A DNA stretch of 56,012 nucleotides from a virus: positions 1 through 56,012 of the IMG/VR virus record IMGVR_UViG_3300027704_002830; one strand, given 5' to 3'. The position numbers and the translations under genes were made by a program. The notes under the pieces are model-generated. The model saw nothing but the letters and a program-made list of their open reading frames with translations, was not told where the DNA came from and searched no databases. Positions 1-8,086 of the stretch are shown piece after piece (within the stretch, counting starts at the first letter, position 1; every line of letters starts with the position of its first letter).

Positions 1-883
1 GTTCATGTCTATCCCATTTAGTTCCGTGACGTAAATATTCTTCTAACTCACCAGTTCCGTCAAAGCTAAAGTTAATTGTAACGTGTTTGAATTGACTAAT
101 AACTTTTTCAATACGTTTGTTCCAACTTGTAGCATTTGTAATTAAGTGTAAGAAGATATTTTTAGCATGTCCAGAGTCTACTACTTTTTGTAATACTTTA
201 TGTACACGTGGATCAATAAGTGTCTCACCACCTGACATCTTTAACCACTTAACATCTGTTAAGTCAATATTTGATACTGGGTCAAATTTAGGATCATCAT
301 AATCAATTTGCTCTGCCCATTTACGAACAGTTGCTGACTTAGTTACTGAATCCCAATATGTCCAGCCTTGTAAAACCTTGTTGTCTAACACTTCCTTTTC
401 AATCTCAGAAGACCAAGTACTATTGCATGAGCGACATTTTAAGTTACATAGTTTACTAGGACGTAAGTCAATATCAATCGGCTTGCCCCATTTGTTACCT
501 TTTACAACATCAAGACCTAGGTGTTCGTAGTTCTTGTGGCTTGTTTCTTCGTGGTCAGCGTACTTGCTGATGAAGTGCATTCTGTTTGATTCTTCCCAAA
601 CTTTCTCACGTTCATATCTACCACAGTACCAGTCACACGCCTTAGGCATTTTGCCATCTAAGAATTCTTGTCTAATGCCTTGCATGGTATCACCTACCCA
701 GAACTCGTCTAGTTGTTCTCCTAGATCCTGATCCATGTCGTGCCAGCGTCCTACGATTTTGCTCATACAACATAGCTTGTGTGCCCTGTTATTTGCATTC
801 ATGTAAGCGTGAAAGAACGGGGCCGGACAGAACTTCTCATTTGGAAGTTCTTTCATTAATTGTTTTGCTTCTTTATCGTCCAT
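1..883 (-). CDS. N-twitch radical SAM protein, 3' part cut by window edge
   Basis: An open frame starts at ATG 883 and runs off the left edge, so the C-terminus is missing and about 294 residues are visible. The radical SAM core motif CNLKCRSC has Cys146, Cys150 and Cys153, which should ligate the [4Fe-4S] cluster that cleaves SAM. A later GGET motif fits the SAM-binding strand. An N-terminal twitch-like cysteine set precedes it: Cys19, Cys38-Cys39, then Cys83 and Cys87. The last pair is spaced CDWYC (x3) where most paralogues here have CxxC. The start overlaps the stop of the PLP-dependent transferase gene by one base (TAATG), which implies translational coupling in the metK-initiated operon. 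The substrate is unknown. Confidence 0.9.
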   Translation of the reverse strand, partial: MDDKEAKQLMKELPNEKFCPAPFFHAYMNANNRAHKLCCMSKIVGRWHDMDQDLGEQLDEFWVGDTMQGIRQEFLDGKMPKACDWYCGRYEREKVWEESNRMHFISKYADHEETSHKNYEHLGLDVVKGNKWGKPIDIDLRPSKLCNLKCRSCNSTWSSEIEKEVLDNKVLQGWTYWDSVTKSATVRKWAEQIDYDDPKFDPVSNIDLTDVKWLKMSGGETLIDPRVHKVLQKVVDSGHAKNIFLHLITNATSWNKRIEKVISQFKHVTINFSFDGTGELEEYLRHGTKWDRHE

Positions 884-1848
884 TATAGTTTTAACTCTCC
901 TCGCCTAACGGCTTTAAGTGCCTCCCGTATGCCCACTTTAACATAGCTTTCATCTATTAAAAAATATTCAAAGTCTTTGTGGTATCTCGGTAGCATTGTA
1001 ACATGTAAGCAGTTTGTCTCTTGCATACTGTATTTAGCACATAATTGTTTGTACCAGTCCAAATACTTATTAGCCTGCCAATCGGGGCTAAAGTTATCCA
1101 TTTGATGTAATGCTAGTTGACAGTTACTTAGAACTAGGTGTCCGTAGCTGTTTTGTTGTGCTATTGGCATCATATCGTTTTTTGGATAGTTGCTCCAGCG
1201 TACACCAGTTCGCATATTACCTAACCCTATCCCCTTGCTCAGGCTAAAACTAACTTCAGTAATCGCTGGGTGGTTAAGGTCAAATTCCATATCGAAGCAA
1301 GTTCCAAACCAAGCACAGTCTAGTATTACAGGTACATCTAGTGCTAAACATCTATCTAATAGCTCTTTCATTTTAGGGTGTTCACTGCCTGTGCCGCAGA
1401 ATGGATGTGATAATACTACCCAGTCTCCGGGCTCAATTGGATCAGCCCATTCACCGTTTGCTTGTTTACCGGTGTGTTCATCTAGCCATGCATGGTTCTT
1501 ATATACACGTCTGTGATAAGCATATTCGCCTCTAAACAAGCGTAAACGTCTACCAGCATACCTGAAGTAAGCCTCATCAAAACTTTGTGTAGTTCCAATA
1601 ATGATGTCCCTTCTTAAATATCGTTTGCTGTGAAACTTACAGCCGTCTGTTATCTTGTTTTGTTTAGATGAATATATCCAATCAATAAATCGTTCAATGT
1701 ATTGATCTTGTACTTCAAAGTACCCGGGCTCACTTAGCCATTGTTCCCATGGTGCTTCTTTTAAACTTTTTTGGAAAGCTGGATCGTATATAGCATTGTG
1801 TCTGTTCCTAAAAACTTTGCCTAGTAGTTCATCAAATTCTAATGTCAT
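883..1848 (-). CDS. PLP-dependent fold-type I aminotransferase-like protein
   Basis: This 321-residue protein has the order of motifs expected of a fold-type I PLP enzyme. There is an N-terminal GTTQSFDEAYFRY segment (about 85-97). Next comes Asp177 in the DCAWFG stretch, the likely partner of the pyridine nitrogen. The SLSKG motif follows, with Lys205 as the probable Schiff-base lysine, then an Arg-containing GNMRTG segment (210-215). It is shorter than the usual 380-430 residues, so some peripheral domain is missing. It sits between two radical SAM genes and overlaps both neighbours. It may transaminate or otherwise process a product or substrate of those enzymes. The fold call is by motif order, and the exact subfamily and reaction are not known. 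Confidence 0.65.
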   Translation of the reverse strand: MTLEFDELLGKVFRNRHNAIYDPAFQKSLKEAPWEQWLSEPGYFEVQDQYIERFIDWIYSSKQNKITDGCKFHSKRYLRRDIIIGTTQSFDEAYFRYAGRRLRLFRGEYAYHRRVYKNHAWLDEHTGKQANGEWADPIEPGDWVVLSHPFCGTGSEHPKMKELLDRCLALDVPVILDCAWFGTCFDMEFDLNHPAITEVSFSLSKGIGLGNMRTGVRWSNYPKNDMMPIAQQNSYGHLVLSNCQLALHQMDNFSPDWQANKYLDWYKQLCAKYSMQETNCLHVTMLPRYHKDFEYFLIDESYVKVGIREALKAVRRGELKL

Positions 1849-3427
1849 TGTCTTTTACCCATTGTTGTATAAATTCATTAATCTCAGGACAAGTTTCTGC
1901 AAAGTTCTGTCCTCTACTCTCATCTAGCTTTTTTGTGTGGTCTATAAAGTTAATTAGTGTATGACTAGTATCTTCAGAGTCCATAAATTCTAACATCTTG
2001 TTTAAGTGGTATTCTGTTTCTTCAAATAATACTTGAGGATCTTTATCCCATGATCTAACTATCTTATGTCCTATTGGCGAGTTTATATTTTCTAACGAAT
2101 AGTCTTTTGGTAAACCCATACACCAATCTTTAAACCAACCGTTGATCCAAGTTGTGTATCTTTCTCTTACATACGCTTTGGCCTTAGGCGGTAAACTAGT
2201 AACACAATAATGTTTTGGATTGTGTACAGGGTGTTGTGTAAACCACGGAGTCTTTGCTAAACGATTTAACTTGCTCCAGTTGTTTTCAATATCCCATTCA
2301 ATAATTCCCATAGGTTCTAGTACATTAAGTATTTGAAATGTAAATGTAAACCACGGGTTAACATTATCAGGTGACTCCTTGTCTAGCTTTATTATATTTT
2401 TTTCTATCATTGGCCATTTGCTAGGGTGCCTAATATATTCATCTAGCTCTCCAATACCATCAATACTGCCACCTATATCAACACGTTTAAAATGTTTCCA
2501 ATATGTAAACAACTGTTGTGGAACATTAGTCCAGTTAGTATTATAATCTAACGTAATGTTCTCTGCTAGTCCTTGATCTATTAAGTGTTCTAATAGTTCG
2601 TATTGCTTTTGATTAATCAACGGCTCACCGCCCGATATATGTATTAAACTAATACCTGGAGCATGAGTTTGAAAGTCTTTCCATAAGTTTGTATGGTCGT
2701 ACCAATCAAAAGGGTTCCAATCTTCTTCTTGTTTCTTAGTAACTTCGTAGTCATCTACAACACTAGTAACTACAAATCCACCTGCGGCCTTTACTCTGCC
2801 TTTAACTTCTTTAAGGTTAATTCGATAGTCACCGCTTTTAAATCTGTCTAGTACTAAACTTTTATGTTCTTTGTACCACTGAGTTGACTCTGTGGGATTA
2901 CACATACGACAAACAAGATTACATAAGTTACTAAAACGTATGTCTGCTTCAAACATAGGTGTAGCATCTACGTCTATTGTGCCGTCAGGTTGTGTTACTT
3001 TTAAACTATCCTCAAAATCAAAACGTTCATGTAAACGTCTAACATCTAGTCTACGTCTTGACTGTTGTCCCACTGAATCTTCTTTGTTACAACGCTGACA
3101 TACTTCGGACTGTTCGCCTTGAAGCATTTTACTTCTTACATCTTTTAGCATACTACAGTTTCTAGTTTCTGCTAATGAATGAGTATCAGCTCTCATAGCC
3201 ACACCGTTATCATCTCTTAATGTGCCTTTAGTTTTTCTATGAGTGTTTGCCTGTACACACATGCGATAGTCGCCGTTATTGTTTATGCTAAATGACGTCC
3301 AAGGTACAGGGCACCAACTAGGATTGTCCTTCTGGAGAGTTTGTAAATATTGTTCGCTTTTGGGCAGTCCCTCTCCAGAGACATATCCTGTACCGCCAAT
3401 GAATTTTGTTTTAGGTGTGTTATTCAT
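1832..3427 (-). CDS. N-twitch radical SAM protein (531 aa)
   Basis: At 531 residues this is the longest of the radical SAM paralogues seen. The core motif CNLVCRMC has Cys169, Cys173 and Cys176, followed by ISGGEP, the usual SAM-binding GGE motif. The N-terminal twitch-like region has Cys39, Cys57 and Cys110-x2-Cys113. Unlike its relatives it has a single Cys (RMCVQ) where most have a Cys-Cys pair, so its auxiliary cluster ligation may differ. The start lies inside the 3' end of the upstream radical SAM gene, and its stop overlaps the transferase gene. It is expected to be an oxygen-sensitive cytosolic enzyme using 5'-deoxyadenosyl radical chemistry. The substrate cannot be read from sequence. 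Confidence 0.92.
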   Translation of the reverse strand: MNNTPKTKFIGGTGYVSGEGLPKSEQYLQTLQKDNPSWCPVPWTSFSINNNGDYRMCVQANTHRKTKGTLRDDNGVAMRADTHSLAETRNCSMLKDVRSKMLQGEQSEVCQRCNKEDSVGQQSRRRLDVRRLHERFDFEDSLKVTQPDGTIDVDATPMFEADIRFSNLCNLVCRMCNPTESTQWYKEHKSLVLDRFKSGDYRINLKEVKGRVKAAGGFVVTSVVDDYEVTKKQEEDWNPFDWYDHTNLWKDFQTHAPGISLIHISGGEPLINQKQYELLEHLIDQGLAENITLDYNTNWTNVPQQLFTYWKHFKRVDIGGSIDGIGELDEYIRHPSKWPMIEKNIIKLDKESPDNVNPWFTFTFQILNVLEPMGIIEWDIENNWSKLNRLAKTPWFTQHPVHNPKHYCVTSLPPKAKAYVRERYTTWINGWFKDWCMGLPKDYSLENINSPIGHKIVRSWDKDPQVLFEETEYHLNKMLEFMDSEDTSHTLINFIDHTKKLDESRGQNFAETCPEINEFIQQWVKDNDIRI

Positions 3428-4751
3428 GTCGTGCTAATTCTGGAAATGTTGTTCGCCAATCTGTATTCCTTATTGAATCCATTTTGTCTAGGTATTCTAT
3501 AGTATGTTCCCATTGGTGGCTGTTATCTTCTTTCATCATATGGTTAGCTACTGCTCTCAATCTATTATGGTTGTTAACACTTTTGCCGCCGCTTGGCTGG
3601 TGGTGGGTATTAATCCATTTTGTAATGTTAGTATATCGTACTAGTATTTCTTCTTTAAGTTTTTTAGGTAATACTTGTACACTTAACAACGGGGGTTGCC
3701 ATAGTATGTGTATACCAATCATACCACCGAAGTTAGGATATACTGTAATCTTCTTAAAGTTTTGATTCATTTTCCATACAATGAAGTCTGGTAAATGCCA
3801 AGCATTAAGAGCCTGTGCTGTACAATCTATTTCTACCTTTACGTTATTACTTAACTGATCGTGCCAGTGTAAACTGTCTAACTGATCCTGCCACGTACCC
3901 GGGTATCGTATGTAAGTATAACGGTCGTGTGTTCCATCCATGCTTAAATGCAATGTAACACTTTTGAAGTGAGTATAAAGTTCCTTCAACTCTTCATCTA
4001 ATATCTGTCCGTTGGTATTGAATCTTAAATCAATATGTCCGGCATTATTAGTATCAACACAATCCCGTAGGAATTTTTTAAACTCTGGGTTAACTGTTGG
4101 CTCGCCACCTATGATGTAAACACTATATAATTTTTCTATATTTTCGTTTAAACTATCCCAATAGGTACGACTTTTCTTATACCAGTTATAAGCACCAGCT
4201 TCATTTTTATTCCAATATGTTTGACTGTCTACTTCAGAACTTATATCTAACTTCTTTAACTTGAGCCAATCGGGTATCCACAAGCTCGAGTCGCTCGGGT
4301 TACACATAACACACGCTAGGTTACAAGCATTGCCGAGTTTCATATCAATGTAATGTATGCCATAAGGCATACTTCCATCTGAATTCATTTTGTCTACAAT
4401 TTGATTGTAGTCTAACTGTTCGGACCATAAATCATTTTCCCACATACGTTTTGATCTATAACCTGACTCTTCTTCTTTATAACATTTACGACACACGTTC
4501 GGGCGTTCGCCATTTAACATTCCCTGACGCAACGTTTTCATATACTTTGTATTCCAAAAATCTTCAGGAGCATCTCGATGAAGTTCTACGAAGCTACCAT
4601 CATCTTTCCTGTTACATCCGATGTATTGTTCATCGTGAGTTGAATCAGAATTTGCTGTACAGCATATTTGCATTCTCCCATCAGTCCTTGTACTAAGGTG
4701 TATGAAAGGCAATATACAAAAGCCGTCTATATCTTTAATGAGTTTAGCCAT
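3420..4751 (-). CDS. N-twitch radical SAM protein (443 aa)
   Basis: The protein opens directly with the family signature: Cys12 in FCILPFIHLS, Cys30-Cys31, then Cys87-x2-Cys90. The radical SAM core CNLACVMC follows (Cys143, Cys147, Cys150). IIGGEP is the SAM-contacting motif, and SMDGTHDRYTYIRYPG matches the conserved SxDGxxxxxxYIRxP stretch shared by all nine paralogues. It is closest in layout to the proteins at 8086-9585 and 1832-3427, which share long inserts after the twitch region. Both ends overlap neighbouring radical SAM genes. No substrate-specific domain is visible beyond the core. Confidence 0.93.
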   Translation of the reverse strand: MAKLIKDIDGFCILPFIHLSTRTDGRMQICCTANSDSTHDEQYIGCNRKDDGSFVELHRDAPEDFWNTKYMKTLRQGMLNGERPNVCRKCYKEEESGYRSKRMWENDLWSEQLDYNQIVDKMNSDGSMPYGIHYIDMKLGNACNLACVMCNPSDSSLWIPDWLKLKKLDISSEVDSQTYWNKNEAGAYNWYKKSRTYWDSLNENIEKLYSVYIIGGEPTVNPEFKKFLRDCVDTNNAGHIDLRFNTNGQILDEELKELYTHFKSVTLHLSMDGTHDRYTYIRYPGTWQDQLDSLHWHDQLSNNVKVEIDCTAQALNAWHLPDFIVWKMNQNFKKITVYPNFGGMIGIHILWQPPLLSVQVLPKKLKEEILVRYTNITKWINTHHQPSGGKSVNNHNRLRAVANHMMKEDNSHQWEHTIEYLDKMDSIRNTDWRTTFPELARHE

Positions 4752-5920
4752 TTTACTAATACCGGGTCTAATGTTTTGTATGATGTGTTTCTAACAGTAT
4801 CATAGTTGATTGTTGTTTCGTAAAGTAAATCATTTTTTCTTTCTAATTGATTGTTTGATAATCTATTTGCTTTGTGGTAAGCAACAAAGTTTTCCATGTC
4901 CTCTACTTGTCTGTGTCCTGTTGCTCTAAATCTTTCTAATCCTAAATCTAATATATGATCTGGTAAAAATTCGGGAGATAATTCACATCCTGGCGGTGAG
5001 AGTTTGAAATCAAAGTTTACATAATAGTCGCTGTAGTTAACAAGTTGATCTAAGTTAAGCCAGTTGTATGCTTGTATCACACAACTTAATTCTACATCGA
5101 CCCAACTGTATTGTTTAATTTTTAGTAATCGCTTATCTAGTTGTTCCCACGAAAACGGATGACGAATATATTCATATACTTCTCCAGTTCCGTCAATGCT
5201 AATAGTTAATTTTACATGTTTAAACTGTTTCATTTTTTCTAGTATAGTTTTAGAAAACTTTGTACCGTTGGTAGTGACATTTAATTCTAAACCTTTGGCT
5301 AAATCTTTCTCAATAGCAAAGTCTAAAATCTCTAAAAAGTCTTTTGACAAGAAAGGTTCTCCGCCTGTTACTTTGAGAATATCTATACCGTCAGTTAACA
5401 CATCTTTAGCATATTGTTTTTTTTCTATTGAATAGTAATTTTTATGACGTGTGTGTCTTTTTAATGTTGTCGGCAATGGTAATTCTTTTTCTCTAAACTT
5501 ATCAACAGTTTTCCATATCTGATCAGAATTATGTTGACTACACATTACACATTGTAAATTACATCGATTATCAAATTCTATATCTAAATATTTTAATGTA
5601 GGTTTATCGATGTGAAAATAGTTTTTAAACTGCTTGTTATATCCTTGCCTTTCGCTGAACACTCCAGCATCTTCCTTAACCCAGCACACATCACAAATCG
5701 CTGGCTTCTCCCCGTCATTTAATTGATTTCGTAACTGACTTGCTTTAGTTCCTGCGAATGCATCTTTGATGGATGTATCGTTAGCAGTTGTGTTGTCATA
5801 TGGTATGCCAGAATTACAACATGGGTTATATGTATTAGGTAAACTTAAATTAATTTGTACCCATGGCATTATACAAAATGTTTTTGAATCAGTGTTCATG
5901 CCTTTAGTGTCTGTAGCCAT
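4727..5920 (-). CDS. N-twitch radical SAM protein, tandem duplicate A
   Basis: This 397-residue radical SAM protein has Cys16, Cys34-Cys35, Cys76-x2-Cys79 in the twitch-like region, and Cys120, Cys124, Cys127 in the core (CNLQCVMC). It is clearly a tandem duplicate of the next gene upstream (5896-7131). The two share a long identical C-terminal segment around GLERFRATGHRQ and the ending LDPVLVKWL, plus exact DNA blocks of 78 and 38 bp. Its ATG at 5920 lies within the end of the duplicate. A second ATG at 5899 is possible, and neither has a strong Shine-Dalgarno. Duplicate enzymes may act on related substrates or form a pair. Confidence 0.92.
   Translation of the reverse strand: MATDTKGMNTDSKTFCIMPWVQINLSLPNTYNPCCNSGIPYDNTTANDTSIKDAFAGTKASQLRNQLNDGEKPAICDVCWVKEDAGVFSERQGYNKQFKNYFHIDKPTLKYLDIEFDNRCNLQCVMCSQHNSDQIWKTVDKFREKELPLPTTLKRHTRHKNYYSIEKKQYAKDVLTDGIDILKVTGGEPFLSKDFLEILDFAIEKDLAKGLELNVTTNGTKFSKTILEKMKQFKHVKLTISIDGTGEVYEYIRHPFSWEQLDKRLLKIKQYSWVDVELSCVIQAYNWLNLDQLVNYSDYYVNFDFKLSPPGCELSPEFLPDHILDLGLERFRATGHRQVEDMENFVAYHKANRLSNNQLERKNDLLYETTINYDTVRNTSYKTLDPVLVKWLNSLKI
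4862..4939. repeat. 78-bp exact direct repeat, copy 1
   Basis: This block is identical over 78 bases to 6025-6102, in the same orientation. It encodes the RATGHRQVEDMENF region of both tandem radical SAM paralogues. Flanking DNA diverges quickly, so identity is patchy across the pair. Confidence 0.9.
5322..5359. repeat. 38-bp exact direct repeat, copy 1
   Basis: These 38 bases are identical to 6542-6579 and encode the EPFLSKDFLEILD part of the GGEP region in both tandem radical SAM paralogues. Together with the 78-bp block this suggests a recent duplication or gene conversion. Confidence 0.88.
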
Positions 5921-7131
5921 TTTACTAATACCGGGTCTAATGTTTCGTATGATTGTTCTCTAACTTTATCAAAATTAACAGTCGCTACATATAATTGACG
6001 ATTCTTAAATTCCATTTCGTCTTGTCTATTTGCTTTGTGGTAAGCAACAAAGTTTTCCATGTCCTCTACTTGTCTGTGTCCTGTTGCTCTAAATCTTTCT
6101 AAGCCTAAGTCTAGTATGTGGTCTGGCAAGTACCTAGGGTGTAGTTCGCTATCACGCGGATTAAGATCTAAATCAAAATCTAAACGTTCTAGTAGACGCC
6201 ACTCTGGCATGCCTAATCCTTTCATGTAGAAGAACAAGTCTGCTAAGTTCAACCAGTTGTATGCTTGTACTACACACGCTGTCTTTAATACTAACTTGTT
6301 ATCGTCTTTCATTCCTGTTTCGTGACCAAACCTTACAGCCTCGTCCATACGCTTTGCCCATTGTTTAAAACTATATGGGTAGCGTATATAGTCATACACT
6401 TCACCGTAACCGTCTACGCTAACTGTAAACTCTACACGTTTAAAGTGTTTAAATTTAAGTAATATCTTTTTAACAAACTTACTAGCATTTGTAGTAATCA
6501 TTAATGTAATGTTCTTTGCTAAATCTTTTTCAATAGCTAAATCTAAAATCTCTAAAAAGTCTTTTGACAAGAAAGGTTCACCACCAGTTACTTTGAAGAT
6601 GTCGATAGTTTCTAAAACTTCTTTAACATAATCTTTTTTAACAGTTTGTTTAAAGTCAAACTTTCTGTCTTCTTCTGTATACTTGCCTATGTGATTAGGA
6701 AGTGTTAAACCTTTTTCATTTAGCAAGTCTATTGACTTCCATATTTGATCTGAACTATCTGGGTCGCACATTCTACATTGGAAGTTACAAACATTGTCAA
6801 ACTTCATATCAATGTATTTTAATACTGGAACATTGTCTATGGGAATCAAGTCAGCAAACTTTTCGTTGTATGCTTGTCTATAACTCCATACACCAGCATC
6901 TTCTTTAACCCAGCAAGTATCACATATCTCAGGACGTAAGCCCATTGTTAATTGAGTTCTTAATGTTGTAGCTTCTTTGCCTTTAAATGCTTCTTGTAGT
7001 GTGGCATTTTTAACCGTTACATCTTTGTATCTACTGTGACTATTACAGCAAGGTTTATACCAGCCATTAACACTTAGGTTTTGATGTATCCAGGGTAGAA
7101 CACAATACGTTGGAGATTTAGTTGGTGTCAT
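5896..7131 (-). CDS. N-twitch radical SAM protein, tandem duplicate B
   Basis: This 411-residue protein has Cys10 and Cys28-Cys29 and the pair Cys70-x2-Cys73 in the twitch-like N-terminus, then the core CNFQCRMC with Cys115, Cys119 and Cys122. VTGGEPFLSKDFLEIL and SVDGYGEVYDYIRYP follow. It is the tandem partner of 4727-5920 and keeps the same C-terminal block. It differs by an insert of about 15 residues in the region before that block. The start at 7131 lies just inside the end of the upstream sulfotransferase-like gene. The function is probably radical-mediated modification of an unknown substrate. Confidence 0.92.
   Translation of the reverse strand: MTPTKSPTYCVLPWIHQNLSVNGWYKPCCNSHSRYKDVTVKNATLQEAFKGKEATTLRTQLTMGLRPEICDTCWVKEDAGVWSYRQAYNEKFADLIPIDNVPVLKYIDMKFDNVCNFQCRMCDPDSSDQIWKSIDLLNEKGLTLPNHIGKYTEEDRKFDFKQTVKKDYVKEVLETIDIFKVTGGEPFLSKDFLEILDLAIEKDLAKNITLMITTNASKFVKKILLKFKHFKRVEFTVSVDGYGEVYDYIRYPYSFKQWAKRMDEAVRFGHETGMKDDNKLVLKTACVVQAYNWLNLADLFFYMKGLGMPEWRLLERLDFDLDLNPRDSELHPRYLPDHILDLGLERFRATGHRQVEDMENFVAYHKANRQDEMEFKNRQLYVATVNFDKVREQSYETLDPVLVKWLQTLKA
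6025..6102. repeat. 78-bp exact direct repeat, copy 2
   Basis: Second copy of the block at 4862-4939, inside the 3' part of the upstream tandem radical SAM paralogue. Confidence 0.9.
6542..6579. repeat. 38-bp exact direct repeat, copy 2
   Basis: Second copy of the block at 5322-5359, covering the conserved GGEP-region codons of the tandem partner. Confidence 0.88.
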
Positions 7132-8086
7132 TATATAACTCTTGGTTAGGTAGGCTTAATAACAATGGCGGAGTATTTAAACTTTTAATAAACTTTGTGT
7201 TATTCTTATCCCATAATATCATAGCATTATTAAAATCAGTAGAGTTAATTCCGAATTCCTTATTAACCCAATCGCCAGTGAAACATTCTTCAAATGTGAT
7301 GAATAGGATATTATAATTTCGATATCTAATATAATCTAAAAAACTACGATTCCACTCTAACAACCAAGAATCATCAGGTTGATCGAGTTGGCCGTAAATG
7401 TCTTCTTGCCAACCTGAATAAACTATCGAATTGATAACAGTTTGTGTTAATTCTTCTTTAGGTACTGATGCCATAATTGTTTTATTTAATGTGTGGCTTG
7501 CAGTTAGGTCTTCATGATGTTTTAACATACCTAATACTCTTATGTACTCTTGATATTTGCGACTATGTTGAAATATTATTTTAGAATATTTAAATAGATG
7601 ATGGTATCTGACACAGGTATGTGATCTAAATAACATTGGCAAGTCTTGCTGATCAAACTCATTAAGATCTTTTTTTGTTGGGGGCCGATGCTCTTCATCG
7701 CTTCCAACATTATCATATGTAAGTATGAACTCAGCAAGTTGTTTAAATGTTATGCTGTTTCTTTCTCTTCTGACACTCAAAAACTCATTTGGCATTTCGT
7801 TCATTTCAAGGAATAGCAACGGGGATTGAATAGATCTTGCAAGAGCAGAACCGTTATTATACTCACTTCTATTGATACCGTCTTCAACTGTATTGATATC
7901 GTCATCATCTAACGTTTTGTAAAATAAATTTGGTTGCTGTGACAAATAATTACAAATATGCTCGCCACCGCCACCTCCGTGATAAACTAGGAAAACAAAC
8001 TTATGTTGATTTTTTTCGATCCAAGTTGCTAGTTGATCTATAGTTAGATACGTATCTCCACCTGGTTGTTGGTCTATCTGAACCAT
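7118..8086 (-). CDS. Sulfotransferase-like P-loop protein, paralogue 1
   Basis: This 322-residue protein is a paralogue of the one at 11953-12837. Both begin with a hydrophobic strand followed by a glycine-rich loop (FVFLVYHGGGGGEHI here), which resembles the 5'-phosphosulfate-binding loop of PAPS-dependent sulfotransferases. Both have a KIIF strand in the middle. Both end with a similar C-terminal block (WVNKEFGI...FNNAMILWDKNNT here). This arrangement fits a sulfotransferase-like P-loop fold, but no catalytic residue can be confirmed and another nucleotide-binding role is possible. It lies between two radical SAM genes with overlaps of 14 bases and 1 base, which suggests that it acts on the same molecule. 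Confidence 0.45.
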   Translation of the reverse strand: MVQIDQQPGGDTYLTIDQLATWIEKNQHKFVFLVYHGGGGGEHICNYLSQQPNLFYKTLDDDDINTVEDGINRSEYNNGSALARSIQSPLLFLEMNEMPNEFLSVRRERNSITFKQLAEFILTYDNVGSDEEHRPPTKKDLNEFDQQDLPMLFRSHTCVRYHHLFKYSKIIFQHSRKYQEYIRVLGMLKHHEDLTASHTLNKTIMASVPKEELTQTVINSIVYSGWQEDIYGQLDQPDDSWLLEWNRSFLDYIRYRNYNILFITFEECFTGDWVNKEFGINSTDFNNAMILWDKNNTKFIKSLNTPPLLLSLPNQELYNDTN

